Assembly (NCBI GenBank): GCA_947846985.1
Contig: CANTUZ010000001.1
Coordinates: 111,803,757-111,867,756 of the forward strand
Source: Fratercula arctica
Taxonomy: Eukaryota; Chordata; Aves; Charadriiformes; Alcidae
Direction: 5' to 3'
DNA length: 64,000 nt
The notes beneath the pieces are model-generated. The model searched no databases. It was given only the letters and a program-made list of their open reading frames with translations, and was not told the origin of the DNA. The translations under genes were made by a program, and so were the position numbers. Below, piece by piece: positions 1 to 9,694 of the stretch. Numbering within the stretch: position 1 is the first letter of the stretch; each line of letters begins with the position of its first letter.

Positions 1-3000
1 AACCAAGACTTGGGGAAAAGGACAATATAAGGGAAAGATAAAGAATGATGAGAAAGGGTAAAAAGAGGAATCTAAGAAATACAGTCAAACATCAGAGATC
101 CTTGCTATAAACAAGGAAGTAAATAGAAATCCATGCTATATATTGTCTGTTGACTTAAAATCAATGCAATAAAGATAAGAAAAAGTACAGTAGCAATAGA
201 GGAAATTTAACACTTTTAATAGTCCATGCCACATAGATTATAGCAGGGTTTTTTTAAGTCATCAGATATGTTCAGCATTGATTGAGGTTGTAAAAAACCA
301 ACTATTATAATTCTAATTATTAAAGATTTTGTTTACAGTGTTTGAGATTACAAAGGAAAAAAAATAAATCTAAAAGACATGCTTAAACTGTTGTGGTTCT
401 GTCTTTCCAAATTCTTCAGGCAGGACAGAACAGTAAATCAGGCTGTGAATTCCCCCATTACTCTAATGAGATTATAGACCCAAATTTGAAGATAACAATA
501 AGCTTTTGTGCTTCTCTCACGCTCCGAAAATTACATAAGAATTTGATGGAATGACAAGAGGAATCAATGTAAGATTGACATTCCCTCCTGCAAAGCGCAG
601 TACCAAATTATAAGAATTATGTTATTATTATTCATGAACACAAAAGGATTTTCTTTCCCTCAGCCTGGTGTTAGCACATCTAGCAGACACCCTGTTAGTG
701 ATCTAAAATTTTGCCATCTAAAGTTTTGATGATACAACTTACTTCAGTCAGGTATAGAGTATACCAAAATCTAAAATACAAACTACCTTTGACTACACTA
801 AGGAGAACAATTTCTCGTTTTTGAACACTGTTAGTCATAACACTTTTCATTTATGTTGTGATATTTTTCATGGTATCTTTTCATCAAATTAATTTGTCAT
901 AACATTTATTTTGTGATGAGTATCAAGACACATAATGGGTTCTGTACAACGTATTTTTTAGAGGATAACTCACCCTCTGGAATATAACAAAGAGCATTCC
1001 ACATAAGAGGGACTGCTAAACATTTCTGCCTGAACTGAGTTATTCTTCCTATCTATAAAATATATGATACCAGTATCACACAAATGCTATGTTATTGTCC
1101 CAGCCTACTTCTCATAAAACCTTTTCCACTGCTTCACTCACTGTTCAACTGTCACATAAAAGTGTAAATGTTGTTGGCATTTTTATTTACATTCTTCTGT
1201 CAAAGGCAACATTTTTGCAAGATACCAACAGTGCCACTTTTCAATCAGTTGCCCTGCTTTTCCATTAGAAGTATATTCGATTTTCTGTTAGATAAAAAAT
1301 TACCAAAAGTAATATTTTGTGATGAAAACATTACATATGGAAACAAGTGCTAATTAAACAACAACAACAACAAAAAAAAGGTGGGGGGCAGGTGGTGGCT
1401 GGAGAGCAAGAAAAGACTTGACTTATGTTAAAGAAGTTTGGTAAGAATTTCTTTGAGACAGTCTAGTGTCCTCATTCTTTTGATTAGACAAGCTAACTTG
1501 CAGTGGCCAAATGCAGAAGAGATGTTATTGTACGGGTCCATGGTGGTGGACAGGAAGAGAGGAAAGGAGAAAGAAAATGGGTTTTGCCAGAGTGAAATCC
1601 TAGATGGTGATAGTTTTATTTCTTTGTACCAAAATGAGTTCAGTTTAGCCTTTCTTACTAGCAAAAACGCTCCACGTCCAAAATCAATGAAAGTGTTTGT
1701 TTCTTGTACTTTATGCTCAAAATCAGAAGTATAACTAAGACTGATGCAATCTAATGTATATATTATATTCCCAGGGCATTTGTTTTTTCTCCTTCAGTTG
1801 TTTGTCATGTACCATGGTACAAGATTTTTTGAATGGTGAAAAAATTAATACATTAAATAAATTATTAAAAGGAGGAAAATACAGAATCAGATTTTGATGT
1901 TGCTAGTAAGTCAGTGAACTTGGATGATATTTACTATGTGGATTTTCATCATATAGTAACAATATTTTTACTGCATATTTTAGGGATTTTTATTGTTCCA
2001 TAGAAAGGCTGAAGAAACAGTGCAAATATTACCTGTAGTTCTTGAATTTCAAATAATGAACCTCAGGTGACACAGAATTATTATTGTTCAGAGCACTTTC
2101 TCAACACAAAGAGCAGAGGGAGAATATTCACTCTTGAAATGAAACCCATCTTGACATAGAAGATTAAGTACAAGGTAGTCTCATGTCTCCAGTAAACTAA
2201 TGTCTCCTAAGAATTCTTTTTGGAGATGCATGGTTATTTCTTAATCAACATTATTTTCTTCATGTTTCTAAAGAAATTGGCACAGCTTTTCGGAAGGTTC
2301 AGAATGTTCACCTAGTTTCTAAGCTTGGGACCAATGTTTATTTTTGCTATCTCTATTTGATTTGATAGTACTGGGAAGATGTCACCATCTGCTTCTATCT
2401 TATGAGATTTGTCTCACCATGTGAAAAATAACGGATGTGACCAGAATGTGCAGGTTGGTGAAAAAAAATCACCTGTATATGCTACTTTGATTTTAACAAA
2501 AAAGGAACAGATAATATAATGAGCACTGATGAACCCTCACAAATATTTTCCACTATTAAAAACTGAGGCTAATAAAAGTATTTTTGAAAGAAGAAAGATA
2601 TTTGTGACAAAAACACTTTTGGAACTTAGAGTATAAACTTAATGTTGTCAGAAAGCAGTCTTTCTGACTTCTAAAAGGTGCTGGGCTTTTTTAGTATATT
2701 TTCTATGACAAATTCTTTTTACAGTTGATAACAATATTTTATTGAGTAGGGAGAAAACTCATTTTGAAGACCTACCCTTGTTTGTAACAATTTTCATGTA
2801 AGAGAGAAATCTGAAGACAAACTTTTTAAAGCAACCTGTACTGGTACACTGAATAATACAGCTAAAAGGATCAAAAAAAGATTAAATCCATTTTTGCAAC
2901 AGAAGACTGAACTCCTAAATTGCCTTCTGTTTTTCACTCCACAGATTCATGGGGCATTGGTAAATATGGGCCTTCAAAAATGTTGCTTAAAAAATGGTAA

Positions 3001-3132
3001 GGTTGAGTGTCCTTTTCAGTTTCTTCAGTCTTCTGTGCATGTGGCTACTACAATGGCATAAAAGGAACTTACCCTCTCCAGTTTATATATCAGAAAAAAA
3101 AAAAGGTGTTTCTGTATTTTTCACTCATAAGC
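1..3132. other. unique AT-rich non-coding DNA
   Basis: No recognisable gene or transposon. The longest open frames (98 aa at 1438-1734 and an overlapping 78 aa on the other strand) have no family resemblance I know and are of a size expected by chance. There are only short simple tracts, such as a CAA-rich run near 1356-1379. Confidence 0.6.
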
Positions 3133-3185
3133 TGACTGTACCAGCAGCACAGAGTGGATAGAGTAAAAAGAAACAACCAGTGCTC

Positions 3186-3683
3186 ATAATGGGTGACTCT
3201 CTGTTAGAGGGCACTGAGGCACCCATCTGCCAACCTGAGAGGGAGTCGTGGGAGGTATGTTACTTTACAGGAGCTACGGTTTGAGATGTCACTGAGAGGG
3301 TGCCACAGCTTGTCAAGAGCACAGATTACTATCCATTGTTACTCTTTCATGTGGGCATGAATGACTCCACAAGCCAGAACCTAGGCAGAATCAAGGAAGA
3401 CTATAAAGCCCTGGGGGTGCAAGTGAAAAATATTGGTACCCAAGTTATCTTTTCCTCCATTTTACCAGTCATAGAAAAGGGGGCAGCCAGAAATAAATGG
3501 ATAATGCATATCAACTTCCAGCTATGTGGCTGCTGCCATCGCGAGGGTTTTGGCTTTTATGACAGACGGACATTCTTTGATGACTATAATCTGTTCAGGA
3601 GGACTGGGATACACCTGTCTAGAAGAGGTAAGGGAATCTTTGGCAGCAGGCTGGCCAACTTGGTTTGGCGGGCTTTAAATCGA
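3186..3683 (+). pseudogene. CR1 ORF1 C-terminal part, SGNH/GDSL esterase-like domain
   Basis: Reading frame 0 from about 3186 gives GDSLLEGTEAP at 3192-3224 (block I nucleophile Ser in GDSL), then GMND (3354-3365; block III Gly/Asn) and GIHLSRRGKG at about 3606-3635 (block V His). This order fits the SGNH-hydrolase domain known from CR1 ORF1 proteins, which bind nucleic acid and assist retrotransposition. An in-frame TGA at 3282-3284 interrupts it; the codon was probably CGA, turned to TGA by CpG decay. The residue before the block V Gly-Ile-His is Thr where I would expect the Asp of the Asp-X-X-His pair, so the catalytic site is probably damaged. The usual ORF1 stop appears replaced by CGA at 3681-3683. 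The N-terminal part of ORF1 is missing. Confidence 0.85.
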
Positions 3684-4833
3684 AGGACTTGGGGGCGGGG
3701 GGGGGGAAGGCAAGGTCCAAAATGGCAGTGCTCCTGCCATCGCATCCAACTGGGGAATAAGCAGGCCAACCACAGCAGTGACAGATGTTCCTTAGCTGCC
3801 TTCCAAGATGAGAAACAGAAGGTCAACCACTTCAAGGGTGTGTATGGCTATGGTGGATCCTCTTGCACACCTCAAGGGAAACCTACATGCTTGATTACCT
3901 CTCTGAAATGCCTGTACACCTATGCACACAGCATGGAGAATAAGCAGGAAGAACTAGAGATCTGTGTGTGGTTGCAGGGCCATGATCTCATTGCAATTAC
4001 AGAAACAAGGTGGGATAGCTCGCGTGACCGGACTGTTACGGATGGCTATGTACTTTTTAGGAAAGATAGGCCAGCAGGCCGAGGTGGTAGACTTACTCTC
4101 TACGTGAGAGCCACTATAATGTATTGAATTCTGCCTAGTTGTGGATGAAGAATGAGTCAAGAGCTTAAGGGTAAGAATTAACAGGCAGGCTAATATGGGT
4201 GACATTGTTGTGGGTGTTTACTACAGGCCACCTGATCAGGAAAAGGAAGTTGATGAGGCCTTCTACAGACAGCTGAAAGTAGCTTCAAAATCACAGGCCC
4301 TCATGGGGGACTTCAACCACCCTGATATGTGCTGGAAAGCAACACAGACAGGCACACACAGTCCAGGAGGTTTCTGCAGAGCATTGTTGATAACTTTTTC
4401 ACACAGGTGGTGGAGGAGCTACTCAGGAGAGGTGTGCTCCTTGACCTTGTACTAACAAAGGACTGGTTGGGGATGTGAAGTTTGGGGGCAGCCTTGGCTG
4501 CAGTGACCATGAAATGGTGGAGTTCGTGATCCTGCGTGGAAGAGCAGGGCAATAAGTAGGATTACAACCCTGGACTTCAGGAGAGCTAACTTTGGCCTCT
4601 TCAAAGACTTAATTGGAGGAATCCCCTGTGTCAGGGCTCTAGAAGGTAGGGGGGTCCAAGAGAGCTGGTAAATATTCAAGCACCACTTCCTCCAAGCTCA
4701 AAATCGGTGCATCCCTATGAATAAGAAATCAGTGAAGGAGGCAGGAGACCTGCGTGGATGAGCAAGGAGCTTCTGGAAAAACTCAAATGGAAGAAGGAAG
4801 CTTACAGAATGTGGAAAGAGGGACTCACCACTT
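3684..4833 (+). pseudogene. CR1 ORF2 N-terminal part, APE-type endonuclease remnant
   Basis: ORF2 fragment coding for the apurinic-like endonuclease that nicks target DNA. Visible motifs are DLIAITETRWDSS around 3985-4023 (metal-binding Glu), VGVYYRPPDQ near 4210-4240, GDFNHPDMCW near 4306-4335 (catalytic Asp/Asn) and SDHEMVEF at 4502-4525 (catalytic Asp-His). These lie in three frames (0, 1 and 2), so at least two frameshifts separate them, and a stop follows the first block at 4125. A further block, MSKELLEKLKWKKEAY and following residues (4758-4826), is the linker between endonuclease and reverse transcriptase. The coding match ends at about 4833, where the internal deletion begins. ORF2 proper starts around 3880; the part before it is junction sequence. 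Confidence 0.85.
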
Positions 4834-5202
4834 ATCCTCCCCCTCTACTCTGCCCTGGTGAGGCCACATCTGGAGTACCATGTCCAGTTCTGGGCTCCCC
4901 AGTTCAAGAAAGACAAGGAACTGCTGGAAAAAGTCTAGCAGAGGGCTACATAGATGATCAGGGGACTGGAGCAGATCTCTTATGAGGAAAAGCTGAGTCC
5001 TGCATCTGTTTAGCTTGGAGAAGGGAAGACTGAGAGGGGATCTCATCAATGTCTATAAATATCTGAAGGTCAGGTGTCAAGAGGATTGGGGCAGACTCTT
5101 CAGTGGTGGCCAGCGATAGGACAAGGGGCAAGGGGCACAAACAGGAACACAGGAAATTCCATCTCAATATGAGGAAAAACTTCTTTATTTTGAGGGTGAC
5201 AG
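4834..5202 (+). pseudogene. CR1 ORF2 C-terminal fragment after internal deletion
   Basis: This piece aligns with the region of CR1 ORF2 downstream of the reverse transcriptase palm: the [20 protein letters not shown] block seen intact in the copy at 52637-53215 appears here in shifted frames (4838-4900), followed by [20 protein letters not shown] near 5011-5070. The match stops at about 5202 inside the segment that elsewhere precedes the EHWNRLPRE block. Numerous stops and frameshifts are present. It is the same CR1 type as the 52630 copy, judging by the shared wording. Confidence 0.8.
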
Positions 5203-5420
5203 TTCGTTTTTAAGGTATTTGAATAAGCCTGATGAATGTAGAAAAAATCCAAACTTTAAAGGAGAAAAATTGCATAGGTTCACTTGACTCAGTTTTGCAG
5301 TGTTCCTCGAATATTCAGTGATTTTATTTAATGGAGACTAATTTCTTTGTGGAGGTCAGTAGCACAAAAATTCAGAATTATTTTGGGGGGTTGCAATTTT
5401 TTTTCTGTGACTACATGGGG
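5203..5420. other. unique spacer between CR1 and LTR
   Basis: No recognisable feature. It separates the broken 3' end of the CR1 copy from the start of the LTR and shows no CR1 tail. Confidence 0.5.
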
Positions 5421-6467
5421 TGGGTTAACCTTGACTGGACACCAGGTGCCCATCAAAGCCGCTCTATCACTCCCTCCCCTTAACTGGAGAGGGGAGAGAA
5501 ATATAATAAAAGGCTCATGGGTCAAGATAAAGACAGGGAGAGATCACTCACCAATTATCATCATGGGGAAAAAAACACACTCGACTTGGGGAAATTAATT
5601 TGTTGCCAATCAAAATCAAAATAGGGTAATAAGAAATAAAACCCAAATCTTAAAACACTTTCCCCCCCACCCCTCCCTTCTTCCTGGGCTTAACTTCATT
5701 CCCAGTTTTCCCTGCCTCCTCCTCCTGAGCAGCACGGGGGGATGGGGCTTGCAGTCAGGTCATCACACATTGTCTCTGCCGCCCATTCCTCCTCAGGGGG
5801 AGGACTCCCCACACTCTTCTCCTAATCCAGCATGGGGTCCCTCACACGGAGACAGTCCTCCAACCTGAGTCCTTCCCACAGGATGCGCTTCTCCACAAAC
5901 AGCTCCAGTGTGGGTCCCTCCCACAGGGTGCAGTCCTTCAGGAACAGACTGCTACAGTGTGGCTCTCTCATGTTCTGCCAGGAGCCTGCTCCACCACGGG
6001 CTTCCCACAGTGTCACAGCCTCCTTCAGGCATGCACTTGCCCTAGTGTGGGATCCTCCACAGGCTGCAGGTGGATATCTGGTCCACTGTTAACCTCCGTG
6101 AGCTGCAGGTGGACAGCCTGCTTCATCATGATCTTCACCACAGGCTGCAGGGAGATATCTGCTCTGGCACCTGGGGTACCTCCTCCCCCCTGGTCTCCAC
6201 TAACCTTGGTGTCTGCAGAGTTCTCTCACATATTCCTACTCCTCTCTCTCTCAGCTGCTGTTGCACAGGGTTCTTTTTCCCCCTTCTTAAATGTGTTATC
6301 ACAGAGGTGCTACTGCTGTCATTGATCGGCTCAGCTTTGGCCAGCTATGGGTCCGTCTTGGAGACAGCTGGCATTGACTCTATCAGAAACAGGGGAAGTG
6401 TCTATCAGCTTCTCACAGAAGTCACCCCTCTATCCCTCCACTACCAAAACCTTGCCACGCAAACCCA
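5421..6467 (-). mobile_element. probable solo LTR of an avian endogenous retrovirus
   Basis: A 1047-bp block that is CpG- and GC-richer than its flanks and resembles a common bird interspersed repeat I take to be an ERV LTR. On the minus strand it begins TGGGTTTGCG and ends GGTTAACCCA, a TGGGTT/AACCCA terminal inverted pair. Minus-strand TATA-like sequence CATTTAAG lies at 6286-6293. The middle (about 5822-6170) is a degenerate tandem repeat of roughly 25-40 bp units built on a 'tccagtgtgggtccctccca' theme. No gag, pol or env coding sequence is attached, and no convincing target duplication remains, so it is a decayed solo LTR. Open frames within it (133, 122 and 86 aa) are considered spurious. 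Family is not assigned. Confidence 0.65.
5822..6170. repeat. degenerate tandem repeat inside the LTR
   Basis: Recurrent units containing 'gtgggtccctcccacaggg' or 'ggcttcccacag'-like cores followed by 'tgcag' or 'ctgcaggtggat' occur about every 25-45 bp. Units are diverged and variable in length. In my recollection of this repeat family, copies differ in unit number, so this is probably part of the LTR rather than a later expansion. Confidence 0.5.
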
Positions 6468-6560
6468 ATGAACAGCACGGAACTGTTTTTCACAGCATTG
6501 AAAAGTTATAAATCTGCATTGTATCTGGATGAAAGAAAAAAAATTAAATATGAGAGTGTA

Positions 6561-6831
6561 ATGATAGGACACGGGATAACGGCCTCAAACTGAAAGAGGG
6601 GAGATTTAGATTGGGTATCAGGAAGAAATTCTTTACGGTAAGGGTGGTGAGGCACTGGAACAGGTTGCCCAGGGAAGTTGTAGATGCCCCATCCCTGGAA
6701 GTGTTCAAGGCCAGGCTGGATGAGGCTTTGAGCAGCCTGGTCTCGTGGGAGGTGTCCCTGTCCAGGGCAGGGACATGGAACTAGATGGTCTTTAAGATCC
6801 CTTCCAACCCGAACCATTCTGTGATTCTGTG
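6561..6831 (+). mobile_element. CR1 3'-end fragment
   Basis: A 5'-truncated CR1 of about 270 bp. It opens with the codons corresponding to the [15 protein letters not shown] region, continues through [24 protein letters not shown] coding, then a 3' UTR ending CCATTCTGTGATTCTGTG at about 6814-6831. The 3' UTR has a distinct 'gtccagggcagggacatgg' segment absent from the other copies in the window, so it is a different CR1 subfamily. It retains its 3' tail as expected for target-primed reverse transcription. Confidence 0.9.
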
Positions 6832-9406
6832 AAATATCACTTATAAAAGTATTAGCCCCTGCAAAGATATCTGATTCTTAATTTAATATATCAATCATAA
6901 GTCTACATTAAATAACTATGAGGAAAAAAAAAAGATAAATACATACATGGGTATAAAACGAGAAAAAAAAAATATATGCAGAAAAGAGGATTTTACTATA
7001 AGTAGCTGGTTCACATTCACATTCAGGGTTATTCAAATGGCTTGAAGTTTTAACTTTTACTCTCTGTCTGGTATGTAGCATTTGTAAATGGAAAGTAAAA
7101 GCAGATTGCAAATTTTTCTGCTAGCATCAGCACCTGAAACAGTAGCTAAGATAAGGATGTAGTAGCAGCTTCTCTATCCTCTTCACATTTCCTCCTGTCA
7201 GCTTCCTTTCTTCCCAGCAAGTTAGTCACAGAGGAGAAAAGAATGTAAGAACAAATAACTTTTACATTGTGATGAGTCTGTCCAAGCCACTTAAATTGGC
7301 TTTGAGTAGCACTGCTCCAGGACTGAGGGAGAGAGCAGCAATAACAAATTCAGGGAAGAATCAGTTGTTCTTTTGCTACCACCTTTTCCTGTCTCCCTGA
7401 TCAAAGATTTGTCATTTCCTTAGATATACCAGAAGATAGACTGGATAAAAGGTATTTGGTTTAATCTGGCTGAGATTCATTACTTTAGATCCTCTGAGAT
7501 TCATTCAGAAAAACTCATGTTTTCTCATCTTTTCTACCTGTTGGAAGGTAACTAACAGTGCCTAGTCCAACTTCTTTCTTAGTTGCTATTCCTTTCTTAG
7601 TTAAGTAAATGAAATACTTTCAGAAAAGGAAATGTCTCTGCTTATTGTACAAATAATGAGAAACTTAATTTTCATGCCAAACTTAGCCGTGTTTTCTTCT
7701 GGGACACTTTCAAATTTTGGTTCATCAGGCTGGGAGGAGTGCAAATCTATAACATACAGTGCTTGCTATATTTTTACTGCAGGAAATCTTCTTGATCTTT
7801 TTGGTGTATCAAGGGGGGGAAGACGGTGAACCCAAAACCTGCCTACTTTAGTCCTTTCCTTTAGAGAAAAGATACTCATTAATTCAAAAACCTACATGTA
7901 AATTTTACAGCATGCTCTTGTCCAGACTATCCCTTTAAGCTCTATTATCTTCATCTGCAATCACATTCTTGCTTTGTTAAGGCCAATAGCATGTTTCATT
8001 TTGTTTTGTTTTGTTTTTAAAAATATAAATATATTGTTTAAAACAGGGGACCTTATAACTGTAATAGTATTAATCAATCAAATGTTTTTTCTCTTCTCCT
8101 CCATACATTTTTCCTGGTTTAGAATACAATGTTTTCTTGGAAGATCTCTACTTCTAATTTTTTACCATCTTTTCTTTATTTACTTTAATGCTCTGTATAC
8201 AACAATTACCATAACTCACTCTAGCTAAAGGTTGAGGCCTGAAAAAATTGTTGTCCGTCTCCCATTTCTAAAAGTACAAATCACAGTGAATAATGTAACT
8301 TCAACTCCAACGTGGAAGTATTATTTCAAAGTGAATGACAATAATGATCTTTAAACTACATGACTCAATTCTCTTCTGACTTTTATGTTTTCCTGTAAAT
8401 CAGGAGTACATTTTTGAAGGCTATAAAGTTGCACTGACCTTTAATTAAAAAGGTAACTGCAGAATCAGTTTGTTCTTTTAATGCGTTCAGACAGACATAA
8501 GACACCAATCCCTATGATTCTAGGCTCTGTTTAGTTCACCTTGGTAGCCAGAGGAGGCAAAACAAGGGACTGGACACAGTTCTTGCAGCATTTCAGTGAA
8601 CTGATCACAATATGCACTTCCTCGACCTCTTGGGCAGCAAAGAACTGTTGCCTCTTCACCACACAAAAGCAACATTGCAGCCTTCTCTCCTACCCTGTGG
8701 AGGTGACCAGCTGTAGCAGAAGGCTGGGACCTCTCAGTGGTCACGAGAAGGTTCTCACAGTCCCTTCAGTTTAGAAGCTTTCTGTTTAGAAGGCAGTATG
8801 TTGTGGCATAGAGTCTGTGTAGGAATGCTGTTTGATTAAAAATGTAACATTCATTGGATGTAAAATCTTCCCCTGATCCTTTTCCTCAACAAAATAAACA
8901 GTGGTTATAAAGCCAAGTACTGAAGTTCGGAAACATTCCTGTAGCCTTCAACAACTTTATGACTTCAGTTTTGAGTCTTTGACTTTATTTTTTTGCCTCC
9001 TATTTACCATTTATTTGCCTCATTGCTTTTTCTCATGTAAATTTTAATTTCTTAAGTGTTTTTTCATGTCGTGTTGGTTGCTCACTGTGGGTGGAATCTT
9101 CTGAGATTTTAGAAAGAAACATCTCCACTGATTAAATGTGAACTGTTTTCTTTTAAAAGTTTTGGCCAACATTGGAATTTTGGGTATGATTTTGTGAGTG
9201 GAAAAGAAATAATAAGTATGTGCATGGTAACTTCCCATTCTGGAGGGCAGGCTTTTGGTAAAACCATGTTTATTTACAGGACTTTATGGATGAGCATGTA
9301 AGAAGTGTTTGATGAAACTGGAATTTATCTGCTTGCAGAGCCAGGTGAAATTGAAGTTTCTAGTTCAGAGGAAATTTCATTAATTCATTCCCCTCACAAA
9401 AAGAGA
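6832..9406. other. unique non-coding DNA
   Basis: No recognised gene or transposon. It includes a short TTTTG tract (7998-8018) and a slightly GC-richer patch at about 8520-8770 with 74-77 aa frames on both strands that match nothing I know. Confidence 0.5.
7998..8018. repeat. short TTTTG microsatellite
   Basis: About four TTTTG units followed by a T run. Confidence 0.8.
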
Positions 9407-9694
9407 GGAGAGGAGAGGAGAGGAGAGGAGAGGAGAGGAGAGGAGAGGAGAGGAGAGGAGAGGAGAGGAGAGGAGAGGAGAGGAGAGGAGAGGAGAGGAG
9501 AGGAGAGGAGAGGAGAGGAGAGGAGAGGAGAGGAGGGGAGAGGAGGGGAGAGGAGGGGAGGGGAGGGGAGGGGAGGGGAGGGGAGGGGAGGGGAGGGGAG
9601 GGGAGGGGAGGGGAGGGGAGGGGAGGGGAGGGGAGGGGAGGGGAGGGGAGGGGAGGGGAGAGGAGAGGAGAGGAGGGGAGAGGAGAGGAGGGGA
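9407..9694. repeat. GGAGA/GGAGG pentanucleotide array
   Basis: A 288-bp array made only of purines on the plus strand. In the phase starting at 9407 there are 25 GGAGA units (to 9531), then alternating GGAGG/GGAGA (9532-9551), then 21 uninterrupted GGAGG units (9552-9656), then a mixed tail to about 9694. The GGAGG core reads as G4 runs separated by single A, a strong G-quadruplex motif; the whole array is also a polypurine-polypyrimidine tract able in principle to form triplex DNA. The 123-131 aa frames running through it on both strands are artefacts of the repeat. Confidence 0.98.

Larger units (their letters stand above)
3133..5202 (+). mobile_element. CR1 LINE, internally deleted and 3'-truncated
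   Basis: Plus-strand CR1 retrotransposon copy. In order it holds the end of ORF1 with an SGNH-esterase-like domain (from 3186), the ORF1/ORF2 junction, the ORF2 endonuclease (to about 4560), the linker up to about 4833, and then jumps straight to the C-terminal region that normally follows the reverse transcriptase. Fingers and palm are absent. The 3' end stops at about 5202 without the usual 3' UTR and octamer tail. CR1 copies are usually 5'-truncated with an intact 3' end, so this arrangement points to later deletions. The 5' limit is approximate. Several frameshifts and stops show it is old and inactive. Confidence 0.9.

Noticed and set aside
3584..5167. Minus-strand frames of 69-83 aa between 3584 and 5167
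   Set aside because: They are antisense to CR1 ORF1/ORF2 and appear only because coding DNA tends to be open on the opposite strand.
5822..6471. Frames of 86, 122 and 133 aa within the LTR
   Set aside because: They run through LTR and tandem-repeat sequence in the orientation opposite to the LTR and have no protein resemblance.
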